Positions 44,256 through 53,701 of a DNA stretch of 64,000 nucleotides are shown here, piece after piece; position 1 is the stretch's first letter, and every line of letters begins with the position of its first letter. This DNA is from Bog-113 sp965226755 (lineage in GTDB: Bacteria > Acidobacteriota > Terriglobia > Bryobacterales > Bryobacteraceae). The DNA lies in assembly GCA_965226755.1 (NCBI GenBank), contig CBDDDT010000001.1:403297-467296 (forward strand), in the 5' to 3' direction. The position numbers and the translations under genes were made by a program. The notes below the pieces were generated by a model. The model made no database searches. It worked only from the letters and a program-made list of their open reading frames with translations, and had not been told where the DNA came from.

Positions 44256-46322
44256 ATGTCCTCCCTCCGGCCTTCGCTCTTTGTTCTGTTGGCGGCCGTC
44301 GGCAGTCTTCTTGCGCAGGAAATCCCCGGCCAAGCGCCAGTCCAGAACATGGTGCAGACCGTAATCGGGTGCAATCCCACCGGGATTCCCGCCACCTCGT
44401 TCAGCCTGAACTCAATCACCGCTCTCGCCACAGATCCGTCCGGCGACATCTTCTTCGCCGAAAATGGACGCAATCAGGTTTATCGGATCGCTCCGGACGG
44501 CGTCCTCACGATCTTCGCCGGAAACGGTTTCTGGGGCGAAGCGCGGAACGGAGCGCCCGCCGCCAGTTCTCCCATCGCGGGCTCGGTGTCCTTGGCGGTC
44601 GACGGGGCAGGCAACCTGGTGATCCGCGACACATCTTCCGTTTTTCGCGTAGATTCCGCCACGGGGATCATCACCGTTCTCTTTACTTATCCCTACTGGA
44701 ATGCCGGGGCTTCCATCGCGGCGATCAGCCAGTTCGTGGCGGCGCCCAACGGAAACTACTACATCGCCGATAATGCGGATCAGCGCATCGAGGTTTTCAA
44801 TCCGAGCACCGGCGGCATTACAGTGCTCGCCGGTAACGGAACTACAGGCGAGGCCACTCCTGGCGTCCTCGCCGTGAACAGCCCTTTCAGCTACCCCAAC
44901 GCGATCGCTCTGGGTCCGGACGGGGCCGTTTACTTTTCCGATGAAGAGCCGTTTGTCTTCCGCATCGATCCCCAGTCCGGCATTCTCAGCGCCGTCGATG
45001 TGTCCAACGGAACCGGATCGGACTACGCGATTCCTTACAGCCTGGCCGTCGACGCGGGCGGCGATGTGTTTGCCGCGCTGCCCAACGAGTCCCAGGTGAT
45101 CATGATCCCGGCCGGAAGTTCAACACCCGAGGTTCTAGGCGGGACGGGCTCTCAGGTCTATTCAGGCGACGGGCCGTTCAACTCCGGCTCCGCTCTTCCA
45201 TCGCCCACCAGCGTCGCTGTGGATGCGGCCGGCAATCTCCTGGTGGGCTCGACCTTGAATCCGCGGCTGCTCCGCATCGATCTGCAAGCTGATCTGATGA
45301 CCACGATAGCCGGCAACGGGCTCCTCTCATATGAGGGCGACGGCCATCTCGCCACGGCGGTCCAGCTCTTCGAGCCAGCCGATGTCCTGCCTGTGCAGGA
45401 TGGGGGATTTCTCGTCACCAGCAGCTTCGCCGGCCGCATCCTCCGCGTGCTTCCCGACGGATCGGTGGTCAGCGTCGCGGGCGGGGGCTCCCCGACGCAG
45501 CCGTTTGGCGTGCCCGTCCCGGCGTCACAGGCTTCGTTGTACGTGCCCCAGGGAATGTGGGGCAGTCCTTATGACGAGCTCTTTTTCTCATACTCCGACA
45601 ACTTCGTTCTCGGGCGCTGGCGCGCCGCCACCGGTATCGTCGACGCTTTTTCGGAGAGCCCCAAAACCTTCAGCAGCGGTTCCGGGCAGTTGTTTCACTC
45701 TGCCGCGCTGATCGCCAGCGGCGACTCCTTCTACCTGTCCGACCCGGATAATCACACCGTCTGGCGCATCCCGAAGTCCACCGGCGCGTTCTCCCGATTC
45801 GCGGGCGCCGGGGTCCAATCAAGCAGCGGCGACGGCGGTCCCGCCGCATCCGCCGCCATCTCCATGCCTTCTGGGCTGGCCAGCGATCTCGCCGGAGATA
45901 TTTACATCGCCGAAGCCGGCAGCGATCTTGGTCCGTCCGTCGGCAAGATTCGACGCGTGCAGGCCGGCTCCGGCACGATCACGACTGTTCTGGACGGACT
46001 GGCCGAGCCCGATGGCCTCGCGTTTGACCCCGACGGACGGCTCTGCTTTTCAGAAACCGGCGCGAATCGGGTCAGCTGCCTGAACCTTCAGAGCGGCGCG
46101 GTCGAAGTGATCGCCGGAACCGGCGTGGCGGGATTTAGCGGTGATGGCGGTCCCGCGCTAGACGCGCAGTTCTACCGTCCATTGGGTATTGCGTTTGACC
46201 AGTTCGGCGATCTCTATGTCGCCGACACCGGCAACCAGCGTGTTCGATTGGTTCGTTTCCAGGCGCCGCCCGGACAATCGCTCATTCACGAGCGGCCTTT
46301 ACCTTCGCCCCTCAATCGCTGA
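44256..46322 (+). CDS. Secreted NHL-repeat beta-propeller protein
   Basis: The 688-residue protein has a signal peptide (LRPSLFVLLAAVGSLLAQ) and repeated NHL blades, for example ITALATDPSGDIFFAENGRN, VAVDAAGNLLVGSTLNPRLL and GIAFDQFGDLYVADTGNQRV, at least eight in number. Such propellers bind ligands or proteins in the periplasm or on the surface. The ATG at 44256 was preferred to the one at 44175 because the signal peptide starts there. It ends directly against nusB on the other strand. Confidence 0.85.
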   Translation: MSSLRPSLFVLLAAVGSLLAQEIPGQAPVQNMVQTVIGCNPTGIPATSFSLNSITALATDPSGDIFFAENGRNQVYRIAPDGVLTIFAGNGFWGEARNGAPAASSPIAGSVSLAVDGAGNLVIRDTSSVFRVDSATGIITVLFTYPYWNAGASIAAISQFVAAPNGNYYIADNADQRIEVFNPSTGGITVLAGNGTTGEATPGVLAVNSPFSYPNAIALGPDGAVYFSDEEPFVFRIDPQSGILSAVDVSNGTGSDYAIPYSLAVDAGGDVFAALPNESQVIMIPAGSSTPEVLGGTGSQVYSGDGPFNSGSALPSPTSVAVDAAGNLLVGSTLNPRLLRIDLQADLMTTIAGNGLLSYEGDGHLATAVQLFEPADVLPVQDGGFLVTSSFAGRILRVLPDGSVVSVAGGGSPTQPFGVPVPASQASLYVPQGMWGSPYDELFFSYSDNFVLGRWRAATGIVDAFSESPKTFSSGSGQLFHSAALIASGDSFYLSDPDNHTVWRIPKSTGAFSRFAGAGVQSSSGDGGPAASAAISMPSGLASDLAGDIYIAEAGSDLGPSVGKIRRVQAGSGTITTVLDGLAEPDGLAFDPDGRLCFSETGANRVSCLNLQSGAVEVIAGTGVAGFSGDGGPALDAQFYRPLGIAFDQFGDLYVADTGNQRVRLVRFQAPPGQSLIHERPLPSPLNR

Positions 46323-46754
46323 TCAGGGCTGACCTGCCGCGACCCGGTCCCGAAGCACCGCGTCCAGCACGCCGTTCACGAAGTGGACGGACTCTTCTCC
46401 CGCGAACTGACGGGCCAGTTCGATGGCTTCGTCGATGGTCACCGCGGCCGGCGTGTCGGTGTGCATCATCTCGTAAACCGCCAGCCGGAGAACGTTGCGA
46501 TCCACGATGGGCATCCGTTCCAGGCGCCAATTCTCCGCGTGCCGCTGAATCACTTCGTCAATGGAACGCGACTGTTCCACGGTCCCGCGGACCAGCGATT
46601 CCATAAAACGGTCATGCGGCAGGCGCGGCTCGCCTTCTTCGCGCGCCAGGGAGTGGTAGAAGCCCTCGATCGATTCGTTGACAGGGTGCTTGCGCATGTC
46701 CCACTGGTAAAGGATCTGAAGAGCGCGCTGACGGGCCTTGTGTCTCGAAGGCAT
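46323..46754 (-). CDS. nusB: Transcription antitermination factor NusB
   Basis: The 143-residue all-helical protein has SRHKARQRALQILYQWD at the N-terminus and IDEAIELARQF and HFVNGVLDAVLR at the C-terminus, typical of NusB, which with NusE/S10 recognises boxA during rRNA transcription. It starts one base after the ribH stop, a common ribH-nusB pairing. Confidence 0.95.
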   Translation of the reverse strand: MPSRHKARQRALQILYQWDMRKHPVNESIEGFYHSLAREEGEPRLPHDRFMESLVRGTVEQSRSIDEVIQRHAENWRLERMPIVDRNVLRLAVYEMMHTDTPAAVTIDEAIELARQFAGEESVHFVNGVLDAVLRDRVAAGQP

Positions 46755-46755
46755 C

Positions 46756-47250
46756 TTATCCGCCCGAGGTCTGTCCGGAAGCGCGCAGTTGCTTAAGCAG
46801 ATTAGCCATTTCGATCGCTGTCATGGCCGCGTCAAATCCTTTGTTGCCGCTCTTGGCCCCGGAGCGGTCCACCGCCTGGTCGACAGTATTCGTGGTAAGC
46901 ACGCCGAACGCCACCGGCACGCCCGTATCCGCGGCGATGCGCGCCAATCCGCTCGACGCCTCGCCGGCCACGTAGTCGAAATGTGGAGTGTCTCCCCGAA
47001 TAACGGCGCCGAGGCAGATGATCGCGTCGTGCCGTTTCAGCCCGGCCACTGTTCTGACGGTGACGGGGAACTCCCAGGCGCCCGGAATGCGGATCACATC
47101 CACGTTTCCCTCCTCGCTCCCCGTGCGCTTCAGTGCGTCCAGAGCGCCCGCGAGCAGACGGTCCGTGATAAAGCTGTTGAACCGCGCCACGACGATGGCG
47201 AAATGCAGTCCGCCCGACGATAATTGTCCTTCCGTGACGTTAGGCGTCAA
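46756..47250 (-). CDS. ribH: 6,7-dimethyl-8-ribityllumazine synthase
   Basis: The 164-residue enzyme condenses 5-amino-6-ribitylaminouracil with dihydroxybutanone phosphate in riboflavin synthesis. Motifs are FAIVVARFN, IRIPGAWEFPV, GAVIRGDTPHFDYV and FGVLTTNTVDQA. The start is TTG 47250 with GAGGAG 9 nt upstream. Co-transcribed with nusB and with a crotonase gene 24 bp upstream; no FMN riboswitch was seen. Confidence 0.95.
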   Translation of the reverse strand: MTPNVTEGQLSSGGLHFAIVVARFNSFITDRLLAGALDALKRTGSEEGNVDVIRIPGAWEFPVTVRTVAGLKRHDAIICLGAVIRGDTPHFDYVAGEASSGLARIAADTGVPVAFGVLTTNTVDQAVDRSGAKSGNKGFDAAMTAIEMANLLKQLRASGQTSGG

Positions 47251-47274
47251 AGATTCAAGCTCCTCAGTTCCGTT

Positions 47275-48060
47275 CTAATTTCCTGTAAACACGGGTGCGC
47301 GCTTCTCCAGAAAGGCGCGCGCGCCTTCACGGCGATCTTCCGTGCCGGCCACAAGCCCGAACGCCATGGCCTCGAAGCGCAGTCCCGTCTCCAGGCCCGC
47401 GTCGTAGCCGGTTTCCACGGCTTGCAGCGTGAGCGCCACCGCCAGCGGTCCGTTCGCCAGGATCTTCCGCAGCCACCCGGCGCTGAACGTGAGCAGATCC
47501 GATTGCGGCACCACATGGTTGACCAAGCCGATCCGATACGCTTCCGCGGCGTCGATCAATTCACCGGTGAGCAGCATTTCCAGCGCGGCGCCGCGGCCCA
47601 CCAGGCGCGGAAGCCGTTGTGTCGCTCCATACCCGGGCACGATCCCGAGTTTCACTTCAGGCTGGCCGAGCCTGGCGTTCGGCGACGCGATCCGCGCGGT
47701 GCATGCCATGGCCAACTCCATGCCTCCGCCGAGCGCAAAGCCGTTGATGGCCGCCACCGACGGCTTCCGCATCGTCTCCAACAGGCGGAACACCGCCTGG
47801 CCGCGCGTCGAGAGAAGTTCCGCCTGGCTCGGGTTGATGTCCGCCAGTTCCTGGATGTCGGCGCCGGCCACGAAAGCTTTCTCGCCGGACCCGGTCACGA
47901 TCAGTCCCCGCACGTCCGGGCTGCCCGCCGCGTATTCAAAAACCTGTTTCAAATCACGCATCACGCCGCTGTTCAGCGCGTTCAGTTTGGCCGGCCGATC
48001 AATGGTCGCCACGCCTATCCCCGAAGCATCGACCGAAAACTGTATGTGATTGAAATCCAT
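47275..48060 (-). CDS. Enoyl-CoA hydratase/isomerase (crotonase)
   Basis: The 261-residue protein has the crotonase oxyanion and catalytic regions: EKAFVAGADIQELA, GFALGGGMELAMAC and LGQPEVKLGIVPGYG with both catalytic Glu. It hydrates trans-enoyl-CoA in fatty-acid degradation or related pathways. It leads the crotonase-ribH-nusB unit and is divergent from lepA, with 38 bp between the starts. Confidence 0.92.
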   Translation of the reverse strand: MDFNHIQFSVDASGIGVATIDRPAKLNALNSGVMRDLKQVFEYAAGSPDVRGLIVTGSGEKAFVAGADIQELADINPSQAELLSTRGQAVFRLLETMRKPSVAAINGFALGGGMELAMACTARIASPNARLGQPEVKLGIVPGYGATQRLPRLVGRGAALEMLLTGELIDAAEAYRIGLVNHVVPQSDLLTFSAGWLRKILANGPLAVALTLQAVETGYDAGLETGLRFEAMAFGLVAGTEDRREGARAFLEKRAPVFTGN

Positions 48061-48098
48061 ATGGGATACTTGGGTTTACAGAGCCTCATCATACCGCA

Positions 48099-49913
48099 AT
48101 GGACCGGGAATTCATCCGCAATTTCTCCATCATTGCGCACATCGATCATGGGAAAAGCACGCTCGCCGATCGCCTGCTTGAGACCACGGGTGCGCTTTCG
48201 CAACGCGAAATGATGGCGCAGGTTCTCGACTCGATGGATCTCGAGCGGGAACGCGGCATCACCATCAAGGCGCATGCCGTGCGCCTGAATTATCGCGCCG
48301 ATGACGGCCAGGATTATCAGCTGAATTTGATCGACACTCCCGGCCACGTGGATTTTTCCTACGAAGTCTCCCGCAGCTTGCAGGCGTGCGAAGGCGCGCT
48401 CCTGGTGGTCGACGCTTCCCAGGGCGTGGAAGCGCAGACGCTGGCGAATACCTACCTGGCCCTGCATCACAACCTGGAAATTATTCCCGTCATCAACAAG
48501 ATCGACCTGCCTTCTGCCGAGCCAGAGCGGATTCGCGAACAGATTGAGCAGGTGATCGGTCTCGACGCGAGCGACGCGCTTCTGGTCAGCGCCAAACAGG
48601 GCATCGGCATACATGAAACGCTGGAAGCGATTGTGCACCGCGTGCCGCCGCCAAAAGGGTCGTCGGATGCGCCGCTGCGGGCGCTCATCTTCGATTCCTG
48701 GTTCGATCCATACCGCGGCGTGATCATCCTGATGAAGGTGGTCGAGGGCCGCATCCGCATGGGCCAGAAAATACGCCTGATGGCCTTGGGCCAGGTCTTC
48801 GAGGTGGAAGGTCTCGGATATCAGTCGCCGAAGGCAATTCCCGCGCCGGAGCTTTCGGCCGGCGAAGTGGGCTTTGTTTTCGCCAACATCAAGACCGTTT
48901 CCGACGCGCAGATCGGCGACACGATCACCGATCACGAAAACCCCGCGGCGGAAGCCCTGCCCGGCTTTGAAGAGATTAAGCCCATGGTGTTCGCCGGGCT
49001 CTATCCGGTGGAATCTCACGAGCATGGATTACTGCGCGATGCTCTGGAGAAACTCCGCCTGAACGATAGCGCGTTCAATTTCGAGCCGGAAAATTCGGTC
49101 GCGCTGGGGTTCGGCTTCCGCTGCGGCTTCCTGGGTCTGCTGCATCTCGAAATCGTGCAGGAGCGCCTGGAGCGCGAATTCAAAATCGATCTGATCACCA
49201 CCGCGCCCGGAGTTCGTTACAAGATCACCACCACCAAGGGCGATGTCATCGAAGTCGACAATCCCACTCGGTTCCCGGATCCGTCCAACATCAAGCAGAT
49301 TGAAGAACCCATCATCGAAGCCAGCGTGATCACGCGCGAGGAATACCTGGGCGGCATTCTCGCGCTGCTCGAAGAGAAGCGCGGCATCCAGCGAAAGTTC
49401 GAGTACATCGGCGCGGGCCGCGTCATGCTGGTGTACGAAATGCCGCTGAATGAAGTCGTGCTCGATTTCTATGACCGGCTCAAATCCGTATCGCGCGGTT
49501 ACGCTTCGCTCGATTACCATCTTGCCGGGTTCCGCGTCTCCCCCATGGTGCGTTTGGACGTGCTGGTGGCCGGCGAACCGGTGGATGCGCTTTCGATCAT
49601 CGTGCATCGGGATTTCGCCTTTGAGCGCGGCAAGGTGCTCATCGAGCGCATGCGCAAGCTGATCCCCCGCCAGATGTTCGAGATCGCCTTACAGGCGGCC
49701 ATTGGTAACAAGATCGTCGCGCGCGAAACCATCGCCGCCATGCGCAAAAACGTTCTGGCGAAATGCTACGGCGGAGATATCTCGCGCAAGCGGAAGCTCC
49801 TGGAGAAACAGAAGGAAGGCAAGAAGCGCATGAAGCGCGTGGGCAGCGTGGATATCCCGCAAGAAGCTTTCCTCGCCGTGTTGAAGGTTGGGAACTCGGA
49901 TTCCGACGATTGA
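48099..49913 (+). CDS. lepA: Elongation factor 4 (LepA), ribosomal back-translocase GTPase
   Basis: The 604-residue GTPase has all G motifs: AHIDHGKSTLADRL (G1), RGITIK (G2), DTPGHVDFSYEV (G3), NKIDLP (G4) and the LepA-specific C-terminal domain ending VPQEAF-like sequence and a basic KRKLLEKQKEGKKRMKRVG. It acts on stalled ribosomes in the cytoplasm. Length is normal. Stands alone on the plus strand. Confidence 0.97.
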   Translation: MDREFIRNFSIIAHIDHGKSTLADRLLETTGALSQREMMAQVLDSMDLERERGITIKAHAVRLNYRADDGQDYQLNLIDTPGHVDFSYEVSRSLQACEGALLVVDASQGVEAQTLANTYLALHHNLEIIPVINKIDLPSAEPERIREQIEQVIGLDASDALLVSAKQGIGIHETLEAIVHRVPPPKGSSDAPLRALIFDSWFDPYRGVIILMKVVEGRIRMGQKIRLMALGQVFEVEGLGYQSPKAIPAPELSAGEVGFVFANIKTVSDAQIGDTITDHENPAAEALPGFEEIKPMVFAGLYPVESHEHGLLRDALEKLRLNDSAFNFEPENSVALGFGFRCGFLGLLHLEIVQERLEREFKIDLITTAPGVRYKITTTKGDVIEVDNPTRFPDPSNIKQIEEPIIEASVITREEYLGGILALLEEKRGIQRKFEYIGAGRVMLVYEMPLNEVVLDFYDRLKSVSRGYASLDYHLAGFRVSPMVRLDVLVAGEPVDALSIIVHRDFAFERGKVLIERMRKLIPRQMFEIALQAAIGNKIVARETIAAMRKNVLAKCYGGDISRKRKLLEKQKEGKKRMKRVGSVDIPQEAFLAVLKVGNSDSDD

Positions 49914-49967
49914 CGATCCTTCCCGCCCGCGCCGTACCGGAAACGCGCTTCGCTAATCTGGTGAGTA

Positions 49968-50471
49968 GTGCTGACCGACCTGGTCCAGATTAAGACGTTG
50001 GGCGAAAAGAAGCGCCATGAGAATGAGCGTTTCCGGCGTCACCTCAAGTCCTACGACCATTCCGACCGCATTCTCCGCCGCATCGCCATAGGCGTACAGG
50101 ACGCGATCGATTGCAAGGAGTGCGCCAACTGCTGTCGCGTGGCCACCGTGCGCCTCTCAACCCGCGACGTCGAGAACATCTCCCGCTCCCTGCGCACCAC
50201 CCCCCAGCGCTTTCTGGAGGACTACACGCAGCAAAGCGAAGAAGAAGGACTGATCCTCAAACGGTCGGAAAAAGGATGCGTGTTCCTCGACGGGAATCTT
50301 TGTCTCATCTACGATTCCCGCCCGGACAATTGCCAGGATTTCCCCCATGTCGTGCGCGGCGCGGGCTCCATCGCCAGCCGCATGTGGGAGTTTGTGGATC
50401 GCGCCTGTTACTGCCCGATCGTCTACAACTCCCTCGAGGCATTCAAAGCCGAAACCGGCTTCAAACGCTAG
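49968..50471 (+). CDS. YkgJ-family cysteine cluster protein
   Basis: The 167-residue protein has the cysteine cluster CKECANCCRVATV, then GCVFLDGNLCLIYDSRPDNC and ACYCPIVYN, the eight-Cys pattern of the CxxCxxCC (YkgJ) family that chelates zinc or iron. The start is GTG 49968, 8 nt after a TAATCT box. Function of the family is unknown. Confidence 0.83.
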   Translation: MLTDLVQIKTLGEKKRHENERFRRHLKSYDHSDRILRRIAIGVQDAIDCKECANCCRVATVRLSTRDVENISRSLRTTPQRFLEDYTQQSEEEGLILKRSEKGCVFLDGNLCLIYDSRPDNCQDFPHVVRGAGSIASRMWEFVDRACYCPIVYNSLEAFKAETGFKR

Positions 50472-50475
50472 CGTT

Positions 50476-51729
50476 TCAGATCATCACGCTGCCGATATCC
50501 ACGCTGGACCGGAGTCCCTCGATCACCACGAGCCCGCTCTCCGTCACGTGGTAAAGCTTGCGGTCCTTTTCGAGATCGTAGCCCACCATCGCGTCTTCCG
50601 GAATCCGCACGTTCTTATCGAGAATCGCGTTGCGCACTTTGGCCCGGCGCCCGACATCGCAGTTATCCAGAATGATGGAATTCTCGACCACGGCCGCCGT
50701 GTGAATTTTTACGCCGCGCGACAGAATCGAATTGCGCACCATGCCGCCGGAAAGAATGCATCCGCCCGATACCACCGAATCAATCGCCAGACCCCGCCGA
50801 TTTTCCATGTCGAACGTGAACTTCGCGGGCGGATCGGGAAACCCCGTGGTGCGCAGCGGCCACTGCCGGTTATACAGATTCAACGCCGGGGAAACCGACT
50901 TCAGGTCCATGTTCGCCTCGTAATATGCGTCAATCGTCCCCACGTCGCGCCAGTACACCGGCTGATCGGGCGGTTCGCCCGGGATTTTGTTCGTCTGGAA
51001 ATCGTAGGCGTAGACATCTTCCTTCTTCACCAGCTTGGGCAGGATGTCACGGCCAAAATCGTGGGTGCTGTCCTCGTTCTCGGCGTCTTCCAGAAGCTCG
51101 CGGATCAGCGTCTTGGTGGAAAAGATGTAATTTCCCATCGAGGCGAACACATGGTCGGGCCGCCCTGGGATGGTCGGCGCGTCCGCCCGCTTCTCGTGGA
51201 AGTCAAGAATACGGTTGTTTTCATCCGTTTCAATCACGCCGAACTCATAAGCATGCTGCTTATGAACCGGGATCGCGGCCACCGTGCAAGCCGCCTTCCG
51301 CTCCTCGTGGAATTCGATCATCGACATGATGTTCATGCGGTAAATATGATCCGCGCCGAAGATCGCGACCGCATGCGGGTTGGCTTGTTCCAGCAGGTTC
51401 AGATTCTGGAAAATCGCATCCGCCGTGCCTTGGTACCACGTCTCCCCGGGCGACCGCATTTGCGCCGGCACCGGGATGATGAACTGGTTCTTCAGCAGGC
51501 TTCCAAACTGCCAGCCCTCATTGAGGTGCTGCAGAAGAGACTGGCTCCGGAACTGCGTCAGAACGTAGATGGAGTAGATCCCGGAGTTGATGAAGTTGCT
51601 GAGAACGAAATCGACAATGCGATATTTTCCGCCGAACGGAACCGCCGGTTTGGCCCGTTCTTTGGTCAAAGGATAAAGACGGGTTCCCTTGCCGCCCGCC
51701 AGCACGATACCCAGAATCCGTAGTTGCAT
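50476..51729 (-). CDS. glgC: Glucose-1-phosphate adenylyltransferase
   Basis: The 417-residue enzyme makes ADP-glucose for glycogen synthesis. The N-terminal nucleotidyltransferase has GIVLAGGKGTRLYPLTKERA, KPAVPFGGKYRIVDFVLSN and WYQGTADAI, and the C-terminal half is a left-handed beta-helix (SVVSGGCILSGGMVRNSILS). Allosteric control by glycolytic intermediates is the rule for this family. The TAGTCT box lies 14 nt upstream of the start. Confidence 0.95.
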   Translation of the reverse strand: MQLRILGIVLAGGKGTRLYPLTKERAKPAVPFGGKYRIVDFVLSNFINSGIYSIYVLTQFRSQSLLQHLNEGWQFGSLLKNQFIIPVPAQMRSPGETWYQGTADAIFQNLNLLEQANPHAVAIFGADHIYRMNIMSMIEFHEERKAACTVAAIPVHKQHAYEFGVIETDENNRILDFHEKRADAPTIPGRPDHVFASMGNYIFSTKTLIRELLEDAENEDSTHDFGRDILPKLVKKEDVYAYDFQTNKIPGEPPDQPVYWRDVGTIDAYYEANMDLKSVSPALNLYNRQWPLRTTGFPDPPAKFTFDMENRRGLAIDSVVSGGCILSGGMVRNSILSRGVKIHTAAVVENSIILDNCDVGRRAKVRNAILDKNVRIPEDAMVGYDLEKDRKLYHVTESGLVVIEGLRSSVDIGSVMI

Positions 51730-51836
51730 ATGGCACCGCCATTAGACTACACCGCTCACCCTCCCGCAAGAGCGAATTGAGACGATACGCAGGATTGCGC
51801 GCGTTTCGCCGCTTTTTTCCGGCTACACTTGCATGG

Positions 51837-53495
51837 ATGAAACGAATCTTCCCGGTGGCTTGCGCGGCCTCGGCCTTGGCGTTTGCACTCGACCCGAACG
51901 CTGCCCAAAACCTGATTACGCCCGATCGCCTGATGTCTCACATAAAGATATTGGCGTCCGATGAGTACGAAGGGCGCGCCCCGTCCACCAAAGGCGAAGA
52001 ACTCAGCGTCAAATATCTGGTCGATCAGTTCAAAAGCTTCGGGCTGAAGCCCGGAAATCCGAACGGGACCTACGTGCAGGACGTCCCTCTGTTTGGAATT
52101 CAGTCCACGCCCGTGTCCAGCGTCACCGCCGGAGGCCAGACGATTCCACTCGAATATAAAACAGACTACGTCGCCTGGACCATCCAACCCGTGCCCGAGG
52201 TCAAGGTGAGCAATTCCGATGTGGTGTTCGTCGGCTATGGCGTGATCGCGCCCGAGTACGGTTGGGACGATTACAAGGGCGTCAGCGTCAAGGGCAAGAC
52301 CATCGTCATGCTGGTGAACGATCCGCCCGTCCCCGACCCCGCTCATCCCGGCGAACTCGATCCGAACATGTTCAAAGGCAAGGTCATGACCTACTACGGC
52401 CGCTGGACTTATAAGTATGAGATCGCTTCGAAACTGGGCGCCGCGGCGGCCGTCATAATCCACGAAACGGGACCCGCGGGCTATCCGTTCGAAGTCGTGG
52501 TGGGCAGCAACACGCACGAGAACTTCGATATCCAGACGCCCGGACGCAATGCTTCCGAAGTTCCCGTGCGGTCTTGGATCCCGTACTCGACCGCCGAAAA
52601 AATCTTCTCGGCAGCCGGGCAGAATCTCGCCGAACTGAAGAAACTCGCCGCCACCAAGGCCTTTCATCCGGTAAGCCTGAACGCCAAGTGGACCTTTGAT
52701 ATCCACACCACGACGCGTGAAGTTCGCTCCAAGAACGTCGTCGCCAAGCTTGAAGGCAGCGACCCGAAAGTCCGCAATCAATTCGTCATCTTCACGGCGC
52801 ATTGGGATCATCTGGGCAAAGATCCCAACCTGAAAGGCGATCAGATTTACAACGGCGCTGTCGATAACGCGTCCGGCTGCGCGGGGCTGCTCGAACTGGC
52901 GCGCGCCTTCTCTCAGCTGACGCCCGCGCCCCGCCGTTCCATCCTGTTCCTGTCCGTGACGGCCGAAGAAAAGGGGCTGCTCGGGTCAAAATACTATGCC
53001 GTGAATCCGCTCTATCCGCTAAAACAAACGCTGGCGGATCTCAACATGGACTCCATGAACGTCTGGGGGAAAACCCGCGACATGGTGATCGTGGGACTGG
53101 GCAACTCGACTCTCGACGATGTCGCCCGGCAGGTTGCCGATGAACAGGGCGGCCGCGCGCTGAAGCCGGATCCCACCCCGGAGCGCGGCGGATTCTATCG
53201 CTCGGATCATTTCGAATTCGCTAAACAGGGTGTCCCCGCGTTGGACGTTCACCCCGGCTCGGATTTTATCGGCAAGCCGGCCGACTTCGGTCATGACAAA
53301 GAAGAAGAGTACACGACCAACGACTATCACAAGGTGACTGACGAGCCGAAGCCAGGATGGGATCTCTCCGGCGAAGTCCAGGATATGCAGCTCCTGTTCG
53401 GCGTTGGTCTGAAGATCGCCAATGGCGAGAGTTTCCCGGAATGGAAGCCGGGCAATGAATTCAAAGCGAAGCGCGATGCCATGATGCACCCCTGA
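51837..53495 (+). CDS. Exported M28-family zinc metallopeptidase with PA-type insertion
   Basis: The 552-residue protein begins with a leader (MKRIFPVACAASALAFA) and, between about residues 110 and 250, a protease-associated-like region. The zinc ligands are visible: His322 in TAHWDHLG, Asp in NGAVDNASG, Glu pair in VTAEEKGLLG, Asp in DLNMDSMN, and the final His in TNDYHKVTD. It removes N-terminal amino acids from peptides outside the cytoplasm. A TACACT box ends 7 nt before the ATG. ATG 51837 was chosen over an upstream start because the leader begins there. Confidence 0.9.
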   Translation: MKRIFPVACAASALAFALDPNAAQNLITPDRLMSHIKILASDEYEGRAPSTKGEELSVKYLVDQFKSFGLKPGNPNGTYVQDVPLFGIQSTPVSSVTAGGQTIPLEYKTDYVAWTIQPVPEVKVSNSDVVFVGYGVIAPEYGWDDYKGVSVKGKTIVMLVNDPPVPDPAHPGELDPNMFKGKVMTYYGRWTYKYEIASKLGAAAAVIIHETGPAGYPFEVVVGSNTHENFDIQTPGRNASEVPVRSWIPYSTAEKIFSAAGQNLAELKKLAATKAFHPVSLNAKWTFDIHTTTREVRSKNVVAKLEGSDPKVRNQFVIFTAHWDHLGKDPNLKGDQIYNGAVDNASGCAGLLELARAFSQLTPAPRRSILFLSVTAEEKGLLGSKYYAVNPLYPLKQTLADLNMDSMNVWGKTRDMVIVGLGNSTLDDVARQVADEQGGRALKPDPTPERGGFYRSDHFEFAKQGVPALDVHPGSDFIGKPADFGHDKEEEYTTNDYHKVTDEPKPGWDLSGEVQDMQLLFGVGLKIANGESFPEWKPGNEFKAKRDAMMHP

Positions 53496-53577
53496 TGCCG
53501 CGTCTCACGAACCCGATTCGCACGCGTTCACACGTTTGGAACGATGGTTGCTTGATTGAGTCGCGGAGGAACGAACA

Positions 53578-53658
53578 ATGAAGTATCTGTTGGCATGGAT
53601 TTTGGGAGTGCCCGGCGGCTTGATCCTGTTGTGGTTTCTATTCAGCCACATGCACTAA
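53578..53658 (+). CDS. 26-residue hydrophobic membrane peptide
   Basis: ATG AAG TAT CTG TTG GCA begins a complete short ORF: MKYLLAWILGVPGG then LILLWFLFSHMH and stop. GGAGG lies 9 nt before the ATG, and the whole peptide is one membrane helix with a Pro-Gly-Gly kink. Peptides of this pattern are seen as conserved hypothetical proteins in several Gram-negative groups; that recollection is unverified. It sits between the M28 and VOC genes. Confidence 0.6.
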   Translation: MKYLLAWILGVPGGLILLWFLFSHMH

Positions 53659-53701
53659 CGAGCCATCCGCCGCACCGGCCCGGATTACGCCGGCCGAGAC
53701 T

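Noticed and set aside
47251..47274. FMN riboswitch upstream of ribH
   Set aside because: The gap to the crotonase gene is only 24 bp, too short for the aptamer.
50347..51723. Plus-strand ORF of 458 codons opposite glgC
   Set aside because: glgC motifs cover the region on the minus strand; the plus frame is His/Arg-rich without signals.
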